Part shown: positions 1 through 5,460 of the stretch, piece by piece
Position numbering within the stretch: the first letter of the stretch is position 1
How the letters are laid out: the number at the start of each line of letters is the position of its first letter
Source: Treponema sp.
Lineage (GTDB): Bacteria > Spirochaetota > Spirochaetia > Treponematales > Breznakiellaceae
DNA length: 5,460 nucleotides
Assembly (NCBI GenBank): GCA_031271075.1
Contig: JAISWN010000007.1
Coordinates: 1-5,460 of the forward strand
Reading direction: 5' to 3'
The notes under the pieces: model-generated
Told to the model about the DNA's origin: nothing
What the model saw: the letters and a program-made list of their open reading frames with translations, nothing else
Databases searched by the model: none
Position numbers and translations under genes: made by a program

Positions 1-1404
1 TTTGAGCGGGGAATTCTTAAAAACCAGCGCAAGGGGAAACTGAAAGAAAACCAGAAGAACGGTACCTTTGTGGAATTTACCCCGGACGACCAGGTCTTTG
101 GGGATTACCAGTTCAACCTGGAATTTATCGAACGGCGGATACAGAACTACGCCTACCTGAACACCGGGCTTACCCTGTCTTTTAACGGCAAACAGTACTT
201 CTCCAGCCGGGGGCTTTACGATCTTCTGGAGGAGGAAACCGGGGAAGACAATCTCTACCCCATAGGTTACTACAAGGGGGAACATTCAAACCAGGGTTCC
301 CTTGAGTTTGCCTTTACCCACACCAACAACTATGGGGAAGAGTACTTTTCCTTTGTGAACGGCCAGTTTACCAGCGACGGCGGCTCCCACCTTTCGGCCT
401 TCAAGGAAGGTTTTCTTAAAGGTATCCAGGACTACTTTAAGAAGGATTACCGTAGCGAGGACGTCAGGGAAGGCACTATCGCTACCGTGGCGGTAAAACT
501 GAAGAATCCGGTTTTTGAAAGCCAGACCAAAAACAAGCTGGGGAACTCGGATATCCGTGCCTGGGTAGTGCAGGAAACCCGGGCGGCCGTGGAAGACTGG
601 CTCCACAAGAACCAGGAGGCGGCCAAAAAACTGGAACAGAAGATCGTGGCCAACGAAAGCCTCCGCACGGAGCTGAACCAGGTCAAGAAAGAGGCCCGGG
701 AGGCGGCCAAGAAGATCGCCCTGAAGATCCCCAAGCTGAAGGACTGTAAGTACCACCTGGAAGACGGCAAGGAGGGGGAGAATTCCGCCATCTTTATTAC
801 CGAAGGCGATTCCGCGGCGGGCTCCATGGTTTCAAGCCGGGACGTGATGACCCAGGCCATCTTCGCCCTCAGGGGCAAGGTGGAGAATATGTACGGCAAG
901 AAGCGGGCCTCCATTTACAAAAACGAGGAACTCTACAACATGATGATGGCCCTGGGGATAGAAAACGATGTGTCGGGGCTGCGTTACGCGAAGATCGTTA
1001 TCGCCACCGACGCGGATTTTGACGGCTTCCACATCCGCAACCTGCTCCTTACCTTCTTCCTCTCTTACTTTGAGGAACTGGTTACCGCCGGCCGGATCTT
1101 TATCCTGGAGACCCCCCTCTTCCGGGTGCGTACCAAAAAGGAAACCCGGTACTGTTACACCGAGAAAGAACGGGACCTTGCCGCGGCGGAACTGGGATCG
1201 GGAACCGAGATAACCCGCTTTAAGGGCCTGGGGGAGATAAACCCCAAGGAATTCGGCCAGTTTATCGGCCAGGACATGCGCCTGGTACCCGTTTCGGTAA
1301 ACACCCTCAAGGCGGTTCCCCAGGTGCTTACCTTCTACATGGGCAAGAACACCCCCGAGCGCCGGGAGTACATCATGAAAAACCTCATAAGCGACGCGGG
1401 GTAA
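1..1404 (+). CDS. parE: DNA topoisomerase IV subunit B (ParE), 3' part; N-terminus outside window
   Basis: This is the ATPase-side subunit of topoisomerase IV, which with ParC decatenates replicated chromosomes. The frame is open from base 1 and ends at TAA 1402-1404, giving 467 visible residues. About a quarter to a third of a usual ParE/GyrB (the GHKL ATPase core) is missing upstream. In order one sees a transducer domain with the QTK loop (codons at 523-531) and a basic helical linker (about 600-740). The TOPRIM domain follows, with the metal-binding glutamate in EGDSAAGS (802-804), DADFDG (1009-1026) and the FKGLGE motif (1219-1236). The insert between EGDSA and DADFDG (QAIFALRGK, then YKNEELYNMM and GLRYAKIVIATD) is ParE-like rather than GyrB-like as I know the families. 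The TOPRIM residues look intact. GTG at 70 is an internal codon, not the start. parC does not follow; the next gene is convergent and overlaps this one by 20 bp. Choice of ParE over GyrB is likely but not certain. Confidence 0.9.
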   Translation, partial: FERGILKNQRKGKLKENQKNGTFVEFTPDDQVFGDYQFNLEFIERRIQNYAYLNTGLTLSFNGKQYFSSRGLYDLLEEETGEDNLYPIGYYKGEHSNQGSLEFAFTHTNNYGEEYFSFVNGQFTSDGGSHLSAFKEGFLKGIQDYFKKDYRSEDVREGTIATVAVKLKNPVFESQTKNKLGNSDIRAWVVQETRAAVEDWLHKNQEAAKKLEQKIVANESLRTELNQVKKEAREAAKKIALKIPKLKDCKYHLEDGKEGENSAIFITEGDSAAGSMVSSRDVMTQAIFALRGKVENMYGKKRASIYKNEELYNMMMALGIENDVSGLRYAKIVIATDADFDGFHIRNLLLTFFLSYFEELVTAGRIFILETPLFRVRTKKETRYCYTEKERDLAAAELGSGTEITRFKGLGEINPKEFGQFIGQDMRLVPVSVNTLKAVPQVLTFYMGKNTPERREYIMKNLISDAG

Positions 1405-2575
1405 AGGCGGACTTGAGCCGTTCCAGCCCTTCCCGGATATACCGGGTGGGGCAGGCAATGTTCCATCGTTCAAAGCCGCGGCCCCCTTCGCCGAAGATGT
1501 AACCTTCATCAAAGAAAAGCTGGGCCTCCGTTTTAAGGATCCGTTCCAGTTCCCGGTACTCAATTCCCAGGGAGTTAAAGTCTATCCAGAGGAGGTAGGT
1601 TCCCTCCAGGTCAATTACTTCCACTCCGGGGAATTCCCGTGAAAGGAAGTCCTTGATAAGCCGGTAGTTGGTGTTGATAAGGGCGATAACCTGCTCCAGC
1701 CAGGCTTCCCCCTCCTGGTAGACCAGCCGGCAGGCCTCGTAGCCCAGTACCCCGCACTGAACGCCGCCGGCGCGGCGTTCCATTTCCTCCCGGAACCTTT
1801 GGCGCAGATCCGGGTTGGGGATGATGGTGTTGGATATCTGGAGCCCCGCCATGTTGAAGGTTTTGCTGGGCGCCGTATGGATAAGCGAGTGTTGGGCAAA
1901 TTCCCCGCTGATGGACGCAAACACCGTATGCCGGTAACCGGGCATGATCAGGTCAAAGTGGATCTCGTCGGAGACAACCAGCACTCCCGCGTCAATACAG
2001 ATCCGCCCGATCCGGCTCAACTCTTCCCTTGTCCAGACCCGGCCCACCGGGTTGTGGGGGCTGCAGAGGAGGAGGAGTTTGGTGTTGGGATCATTGGCCT
2101 TGGCCCGGAAATCCTCAAAGTCTATTTCGTAGCGGTTCCCCCGGCGGACGAGCCGGTTTTCCACCAGGACGCGCTTGTTCCGCCTTATACCCGCGAACAT
2201 GGGGTAGTAGACCGGCGTCATCAGCATGATCCCGTCCCCTTCCCGGGTAAAGGCGTTGATGGCGGTAAAGAAACCCTCTACCACCCCCCGGTTTTCCACC
2301 ACCCACTCATCCTCTATCTCCCAGTTGTGCCGCCGCTTAAGCCAGCCCCGCAAAGCCTCGTAGTAGGCCGGATGGGCCTTGCCGTAACCCAGGATGTTTT
2401 CCTCCAGGTAACGCTGTAAACCCCTGGTAAGCTCCGGAGGATTGAGGAGTTCCATGTCCGCCACGGAAAAGGGGATGACCCCCGGATCAAGCTCGGGATT
2501 AACCCGCCGCAGTTCCTCCCATTTGTTCGAACCCTTGTCATGCCGGGGTATCACGGTTTCAAAATCGTATGTCAT
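1385..2575 (-). CDS. Cystalysin / PatB-MalY family PLP-dependent cysteine-S-conjugate beta-lyase
   Basis: This is a predicted cytoplasmic fold-type I PLP enzyme that cleaves the C-S bond of cysteine, cystine or cystathionine to give pyruvate, ammonia and H2S or a thiol. The 396 residues are full length for the family, and T. denticola cystalysin is about 400. Visible residues are Tyr64 (LGYG), Tyr123-Tyr124 (TPVYYP), Asn175 (SPHNPVGRVW), Asp203 (VSDEIHFDLIMPGY), the Schiff-base Lys238 (APSKTFNMAG) and a likely substrate-carboxylate Arg370 (FERWNIACP). Lys238 has the same number as in cystalysin, and DEGYIFGEGG is also shared. The ATG is preceded by GAGGA with a 7-nt gap. It is the last gene of the minus-strand cluster, 27 nt after the esterase stop. 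Its TGA lies inside parE. It could prefer cystathionine (MalY/MetC role) over cysteine; sequence alone does not decide. Family certain, cystalysin-like activity likely. Confidence 0.93.
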   Translation of the reverse strand: MTYDFETVIPRHDKGSNKWEELRRVNPELDPGVIPFSVADMELLNPPELTRGLQRYLEENILGYGKAHPAYYEALRGWLKRRHNWEIEDEWVVENRGVVEGFFTAINAFTREGDGIMLMTPVYYPMFAGIRRNKRVLVENRLVRRGNRYEIDFEDFRAKANDPNTKLLLLCSPHNPVGRVWTREELSRIGRICIDAGVLVVSDEIHFDLIMPGYRHTVFASISGEFAQHSLIHTAPSKTFNMAGLQISNTIIPNPDLRQRFREEMERRAGGVQCGVLGYEACRLVYQEGEAWLEQVIALINTNYRLIKDFLSREFPGVEVIDLEGTYLLWIDFNSLGIEYRELERILKTEAQLFFDEGYIFGEGGRGFERWNIACPTRYIREGLERLKSAFTPRRL

Positions 2576-2582
2576 GTCTGGT

Positions 2583-2587
2583 TCCTC
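2583..2587 (-). promoter_or_regulatory. Ribosome binding site of the C-S lyase
   Basis: On the minus strand GAGGA lies 7 nt upstream of the ATG at 2575. It sits in the 27-nt gap after the esterase stop and supports that ATG as the real start with its own translation initiation. The gap has no room for a separate promoter plus terminator. Confidence 0.7.
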
Positions 2588-2602
2588 GCCATTAGCCGTA
2601 CT

Positions 2603-3652
2603 TCAGGATGATTCATCAGGCTCAATCTTATGCCCCCATCCGGTTACCGCCATAAAGGCATCCCATGCCGGCAGGGGATAAAAATCATGGCCGCCCTCGG
2701 CGATAACATGAACGCATTTACCCCCGGCGGAGAGGTCCGCGTAGATTTCTTTTGTTTTGGCAAATTGCTTTACCGCCCCTTCCAGGGGGAAAATCCGATC
2801 CCGGTTTCCGTTTACAATTACCAGGGGCCGGGGGGCGATCAAACCCGCCAGGTCTCCCATGTCGAAGTATTCCGCCGTGTGGGGAATATGGTTACAGGTA
2901 CAGTGGCTGATCAGCCCGATAGAATCCTTGTAAGTACAGAAACAAGCCGCCGGCATGGCAGCGGCGATACGGGTATCCACAATAGCGGAATAGAAGCAGG
3001 TAATCCCGCCCCCGGAAACACCCATGACAGCAATACGCTGCGGATCGAATCCTTCATCAAACTCTTTAAGATGATCGGTAATTACATCAATGGTCCGCGT
3101 AATGTCCCAAACCCGTTCCCCCTGCAGGGTCCTTCCCACCAGTAAGGCAGAACCGGAAAGAAGGCGGCAGTTGGGATTGCGATCCTCCGGCAGGCCGCCG
3201 TTTTCCCCGAAGCCCCGCAGTTCCACCGTCAGGGCCGCCATGCCCCGTTCAACACATTGCAGGGCGTAGGCGTGGGGACTGTTTTTGACCGATTCATCTT
3301 CCTCCCCCTCCAGGTTGCGCCCCAGGGAGAGGTGCATACCCGTACTGTGGCCCTGGAGGCATATAACCAGGGGAAGATTTAACCCGCCCCTGGGGATCAG
3401 CAGATGGGCGGGAACCCGCGCGTAAGGCTCGGACTTAAAGTGAAAGCGGATCTCCCGGCAGTTTTCGTGTTCCCTGGTCCACTCGACAGTAAATTCATCG
3501 TCTTCCGGCTTTTCCACGGGCATAGCCAGCAGTTCCGCTATTTTTTCTTTGGCCCTTTGCCGCCACGCGGCCGGATCCCCTCCAGAGTACGCCAAAGGCA
3601 TGGGGAGAGTTTCAAACTGGTGTTTTCTGAGTTCCAGGGGATTATATACCAT
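2603..3652 (-). CDS. Alpha/beta-hydrolase, acetyl-xylan-esterase / dienelactone-hydrolase-like
   Basis: This is a predicted serine hydrolase of 349 residues that probably removes acyl groups from sugars or another small ester; the substrate is unknown. The nucleophile elbow is GVSGG with Ser213. The likely acid is Asp285 (NGNRDRIFPL) and the likely base His322 (EGGHDFYPL), in the normal order and spacing for the fold. LPLVICLQGHSTG (93-105) is the first core strand plus oxyanion-hole region. A run around 237-258 holds Cys237, Cys239, Cys251 and Cys253 with several histidines; I believe a similar CxC stretch occurs in related hydrolases. There is no signal peptide or membrane segment, so it should act in the cytoplasm on imported material. 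The start ATG has GGAGG 10 nt upstream. An earlier ATG beside that GGAGG is out of frame. It lies 28 nt after the GH18 lipoprotein stop and 27 nt before the C-S lyase, implying one transcript. Confidence 0.85.
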   Translation of the reverse strand: MVYNPLELRKHQFETLPMPLAYSGGDPAAWRQRAKEKIAELLAMPVEKPEDDEFTVEWTREHENCREIRFHFKSEPYARVPAHLLIPRGGLNLPLVICLQGHSTGMHLSLGRNLEGEEDESVKNSPHAYALQCVERGMAALTVELRGFGENGGLPEDRNPNCRLLSGSALLVGRTLQGERVWDITRTIDVITDHLKEFDEGFDPQRIAVMGVSGGGITCFYSAIVDTRIAAAMPAACFCTYKDSIGLISHCTCNHIPHTAEYFDMGDLAGLIAPRPLVIVNGNRDRIFPLEGAVKQFAKTKEIYADLSAGGKCVHVIAEGGHDFYPLPAWDAFMAVTGWGHKIEPDESS

Positions 3653-3662
3653 ACTTTGCCAT

Positions 3663-3667
3663 CCTCC
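3663..3667 (-). promoter_or_regulatory. Ribosome binding site of the alpha/beta-hydrolase
   Basis: On the minus strand GGAGG lies 10 nt upstream of the ATG at 3652, a slightly long spacing. The ATG touching GGAGG is out of frame, which decides for the start at 3652. It lies in the 28-nt gap after the GH18 lipoprotein stop. Confidence 0.65.
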
Positions 3668-3680
3668 GTATTACGTTCTT

Positions 3681-4787
3681 CTACTTCAAGAACCCCGAAG
3701 CCTGGGCCGGTTCCAGCCTGAGCCGGTTCCAAACCGCCGGAGTTTCCTGACCGAGCCGCCAGAAGCCAACCGAACGGACCCCCAGGGAACGGTACATTTC
3801 CATCCGCCCCGAAAGGGAATGTTCGTCGTCGTAGTAAACTTTCACCCTTACGGGAACTTCGTACTGGAAAGTGGGAATCCCCCTTTCCCGGCCGATCGCT
3901 TCCACCTGGTACTCGTTTATCAGATCCTCCACCCCCGAGTAGACCAGGGCCCGGGAGGGGTTGATATGCCCCCAGGCCCTGCCGTAAAAGGGGAGTCCCA
4001 TGATGAGCTTTTCGGGGCCGATCACCGAAAGGGCGTATTCCGCTACCCTCCGGCACCATTCCAGGGAAGCCACCGGGCCGGGAGCGCTTGTCCCCCAGTG
4101 TTCGTCGTAGGCCATGATCAGGATGCGGTCTACCAGGGGCTTTACCTTTTTGTAGTCGTAGGGATCGTTTTCCAGGGTTCTGACCCGGGCTTTAAAGGCT
4201 ACGGTGAGCATTTTTTCCCCAAGTCCGTCCCGGAGTTCGGCCAGAAAGGAACGGAAAGCGTCTCCGTCCCGGTTGGGTACATCTTCAAAGTCGATCTGGA
4301 GGCCCACGAAGTCCCTTGCGGCGGCGGTAAGATCGGCAACCAGTTCTCTCCGTTCCTTTGAGCCTTCCTTCAGGACAAAATGGGTAAGGGCATAACCGCC
4401 GCAGGTTACCACCAGATGAAACCTGGCGGGGAAAGGAGGGGCGTTTTTCCGGCTGGGAATACCCCTCAGCTTCCCGTAAGAATCCACATCCGCGCTGAAA
4501 TACCCGATGTCCGAAAGGGGGAGTCCCGGTCTAAGGGCCGTTTCCCGTTCTTTAACCAGGTAAGTCCATACCTCGCCGAAGGAAGATACGGGCGCGTCCG
4601 GATCCGGGGGGAGGAACTCCGGAGAATCCTCCTGAATCTCTTCCTCCGCCCTTTCATCTTCCCCCTCCGTCTCCGTCTCCCAATCGCCGGTGTAAAGGGC
4701 CGGCTCTCTCTCTCCCGGCGGGGAATGGCAGGCGTTAAGCGCCCACAGAAACCCTGCCAAAACTAAAACCAGATATGGATACTTCAT
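3681..4787 (-). CDS. GH18-like (SleL/YaaH/YdhD type) glycosidase-fold lipoprotein
   Basis: This is a predicted membrane-anchored protein of 368 residues with a glycoside hydrolase family 18 barrel, expected to bind or cut N-acetylhexosamine polymers such as peptidoglycan or chitin. Residues 1-20 form a lipoprotein signal with lipobox LNAC and lipidation Cys20. An acidic spacer (about 27-66, rich in Glu, Asp and Pro) follows, then the barrel (about 88-358). GH18 landmarks are the strand-4 motif VGLQIDFE (161-168, catalytic Glu168, Asp166), MAYDEHW (225-231), GLPFYGRAW (264-272) and GFWRLGQE (341-348). The first two positions of the usual DxxDxDxE motif are Val161 and Gln164. I know Asn at the second position in spore-cortex relatives, but Val at the first is odd, so activity is not assured. 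No LysM repeats are seen. The start is set by the signal peptide; the ribosome site (AGAAAAG) is weak. It is first in the three-gene cluster, directly after a group II intron remnant. Confidence 0.87.
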   Translation of the reverse strand: MKYPYLVLVLAGFLWALNACHSPPGEREPALYTGDWETETEGEDERAEEEIQEDSPEFLPPDPDAPVSSFGEVWTYLVKERETALRPGLPLSDIGYFSADVDSYGKLRGIPSRKNAPPFPARFHLVVTCGGYALTHFVLKEGSKERRELVADLTAAARDFVGLQIDFEDVPNRDGDAFRSFLAELRDGLGEKMLTVAFKARVRTLENDPYDYKKVKPLVDRILIMAYDEHWGTSAPGPVASLEWCRRVAEYALSVIGPEKLIMGLPFYGRAWGHINPSRALVYSGVEDLINEYQVEAIGRERGIPTFQYEVPVRVKVYYDDEHSLSGRMEMYRSLGVRSVGFWRLGQETPAVWNRLRLEPAQASGFLK

Positions 4788-4819
4788 CTTTTCTGCTATA
4801 CTACTACAAAATTCAAAAG

Positions 4820-5282
4820 GGGACTAGTGGCTTGTAAACACTGACTCAGGTAAGAGAAGATTTAACCACGGTTTACACAGAGTAGGGGATAAGGGAAGAG
4901 TTCCCCACTAGGGGTTATGCGTCCCATTACAGAACGCCGTTGTGCTTCTTATACCATCCTCTGTACGCTGGCTCCCCCAGAGAGGCTCCTTCGGGTTTAC
5001 CACGTTCCCCTTGAATACCACTTCAATACGCTTTAGAGCCTGTCTTTAGCCCGGGCCGCGGACCGCAGGTCCGACGTTACCGGAACAGGGGTATCCAGCG
5101 GAAACAAAGTTTCCGATACCGCGTTGTCCCGGCCGCTTAGCACCAATCCGTTACCAGACACGCACCGGCAGGCAGCATTACCCCAAATGGAAGGGGTAGA
5201 CCGAAGGATATGTTTCTTTCCTCACCTCCTTTTCATATCTTAGTCAGCTATTCAAGCGACCTCGTGTCGCATTGCCCCACAC
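4820..5282 (-). mobile_element. Group II intron remnant: 5' ribozyme half only, no RT gene, no domain V/VI
   Basis: Read on the minus strand the element begins GTGTGGGG at 5282, which fits the GUGYG intron start, followed by a perfect hairpin (GCGAC/GTCGC, 5256-5270). Blocks that I recall upstream of group II intron reverse transcriptase genes in clostridia are present: GGTAACGGATTGGTGC (5140-5155), GGGGAACGTGGTAAACCC (4993-5010), GGATGGTATAAGAAGC (4944-4959) and TTCTGTAATGGGAC (4921-4934). Stems are seen at 5179-5184/5193-5198, 5080-5087/5125-5132, 5099-5105/5109-5115, 5059-5064/5068-5073 and 4903-4906/4911-4914. The 5080/5125 stem pairs fully only on the minus strand, through a G-U, which fixes the orientation. 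Nested pairs 4824-4830/4905-4911 and 4833-4839/4871-4877 suggest that structure runs to about 4820. No reverse transcriptase sequence and no domain V hairpin follows; the lipoprotein gene starts at 4787. The 3' limit is therefore approximate, and splicing should be impossible in cis. Confidence 0.8.
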
Positions 5283-5284
5283 TG

Positions 5285-5326
5285 TATTCTGTATTCCCTA
5301 CTCTATACTCCATACTACCTACTGTA
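5285..5326. repeat. Degenerate heptanucleotide tandem array (TAYTNNN x 6)
   Basis: Six consecutive 7-mers are in perfect register on the plus strand: TATTCTG, TATTCCC, TACTCTA, TACTCCA, TACTACC, TACTGTA. All fit TAYTNNN with variable last three bases. A further partial copy (TACTCCA, 5325-5331) follows out of register by two bases. No open frame uses the array. It directly abuts the 5' edge of the intron remnant at 5282. The pattern recalls heptameric short tandem repeats seen between genes in other bacteria; its function is unknown. Confidence 0.7.
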
Positions 5327-5334
5327 CTCCACAC

Positions 5335-5385
5335 TTAATGAAACTCCGCGATTAAATTTTCCTATATTTTTTCATAATTCATTAA
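5335..5385. repeat. 8-bp perfect inverted repeat in AT-rich upstream region
   Basis: TTAATGAA at 5335-5342 and TTCATTAA at 5378-5385 are exact reverse complements, separated by 35 AT-rich bases. The pair lies upstream of the gene starting at 5419 and could be a protein-binding site, a weak RNA stem or chance in AT-rich DNA. A CATAAT (5373-5378) resembles a -10 box, but I see no convincing -35 partner at 17 bp. Confidence 0.4.
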
Positions 5386-5418
5386 ACCAAAACCCCATAT
5401 CCGCGCCCTTATATAAGC

Positions 5419-5460
5419 ATGAAACAGAACCATTCCATCAATTGGCACCCAGCCTTCTTC
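5419..5460 (+). CDS. Start of an uncharacterised protein, possibly PD-(D/E)XK/Rpn-like nuclease family; runs off the window
   Basis: ATG at 5419 opens a frame that stays open to the window end, with only 14 codons visible: MKQNHSINWHPAFF. The INWHPAFF start matches, from memory, the N-terminus of a family of roughly 250-350-residue proteins abundant in treponemes and clostridia, whose later part has an EYKSP-type core related to PD-(D/E)XK or Rpn transposase-like nucleases. None of that core is visible here, so the assignment is tentative. The upstream sequence is AT-rich, as expected for a promoter region, but the ribosome site is weak (TAAG just before the ATG). It is divergent from the lipoprotein operon, with 631 bp between the two starts. 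Confidence 0.5.
   Translation, partial: MKQNHSINWHPAFF

Larger units (their letters stand above)
4788..5418. other. 631-bp non-coding region between divergent genes
   Basis: No protein gene is supported here. It holds, from low to high coordinate, the short leader of the GH18 lipoprotein (4788-4819), the group II intron remnant (about 4820-5282), the heptamer array (5285-5326) and an AT-rich stretch with an inverted repeat (5335-5418). Promoters for both divergent genes must lie in or beyond this region. I could not place either with confidence. Confidence 0.75.

Noticed and set aside
286..756. 156-codon minus-strand open frame within parE
   Set aside because: Antisense to conserved ParE sequence; leucine-rich translation from the reverse complement, no motif.
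832..1563. 243-codon minus-strand open frame across the parE end
   Set aside because: Antisense to the ParE TOPRIM domain and overlapping the lyase C-terminus; composition looks like a shadow frame.
1799..2419. 206-codon plus-strand open frame
   Set aside because: Lies wholly antisense to the well-supported C-S lyase; its translation is Pro/Gly/Val-rich with no recognisable motif, as expected of a shadow frame in GC-rich coding DNA.
3549..4361. 270-codon plus-strand open frame
   Set aside because: Antisense to the hydrolase start and the GH18 lipoprotein; no domain motif, no good ribosome site, and the opposite strand has clear family motifs.
4796..4816. Promoter for the GH18 lipoprotein (TTGAAT and TATAGC on the minus strand)
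   Set aside because: Spacing is only about 10 bp and the start point would fall in the ribosome site, so it is not a usable sigma70-type promoter.
4820..5282. Riboswitch or rRNA fragment
   Set aside because: No known riboswitch core or rRNA signature is visible, while the GUGYG-type start and several conserved blocks fit a group II intron 5' region.
5285..5326. CRISPR array
   Set aside because: Units are 7 bp with no spacers and variable bases inside each unit; no cas gene is present.

Overview
The window reads as chromosomal DNA from a spirochaete, most likely a Treponema. The strongest clue is a PLP enzyme (1385-2575, minus) that follows, from memory, the T. denticola cystalysin sequence along its whole length, with the active-site lysine at the same position (238). 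The topoisomerase subunit is of the ParE type. The last codons of the window resemble a nuclease-like protein family common in treponemes and clostridia. The genus call is inference from remembered homologues, not from a search.

Layout. 1-1404 (+) is the 3' part of parE (topoisomerase IV subunit B); its N-terminal ATPase part lies upstream of the window. It converges on, and overlaps by 20 bp, the end of a three-gene minus-strand cluster. Read in its own direction the cluster is a GH18-type glycosidase-like lipoprotein (4787-3681), a cytoplasmic alpha/beta-hydrolase of the acetyl-xylan-esterase-like group (3652-2603), and the cystalysin/PatB-like C-S lyase (2575-1385). The gaps are 28 and 27 nt, so the three are probably co-transcribed. 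A surface glycan-binding or cleaving lipoprotein, a deacylating hydrolase and a sulfur amino-acid lyase could together serve nutrient scavenging, but no shared pathway is proven.

4788-5418 holds no protein gene. Most of it (about 4820-5282, minus) is the 5' half of a group II intron. It carries the GUGYG-type start, several domain I hairpins and recognisable conserved blocks. It has no reverse transcriptase gene and no domain V/VI, and it stops just before the GH18 lipoprotein, in the same orientation. Its 5' edge abuts six in-register degenerate heptamers (TAYTNNN, 5285-5326). An AT-rich stretch with an 8-bp inverted repeat follows. A new plus-strand gene starts at 5419 and runs off the end.

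The most unusual element is the intron remnant on the heptamer array, placed as a possible leader for the lipoprotein operon. I did not find convincing evidence for a wholly new system.
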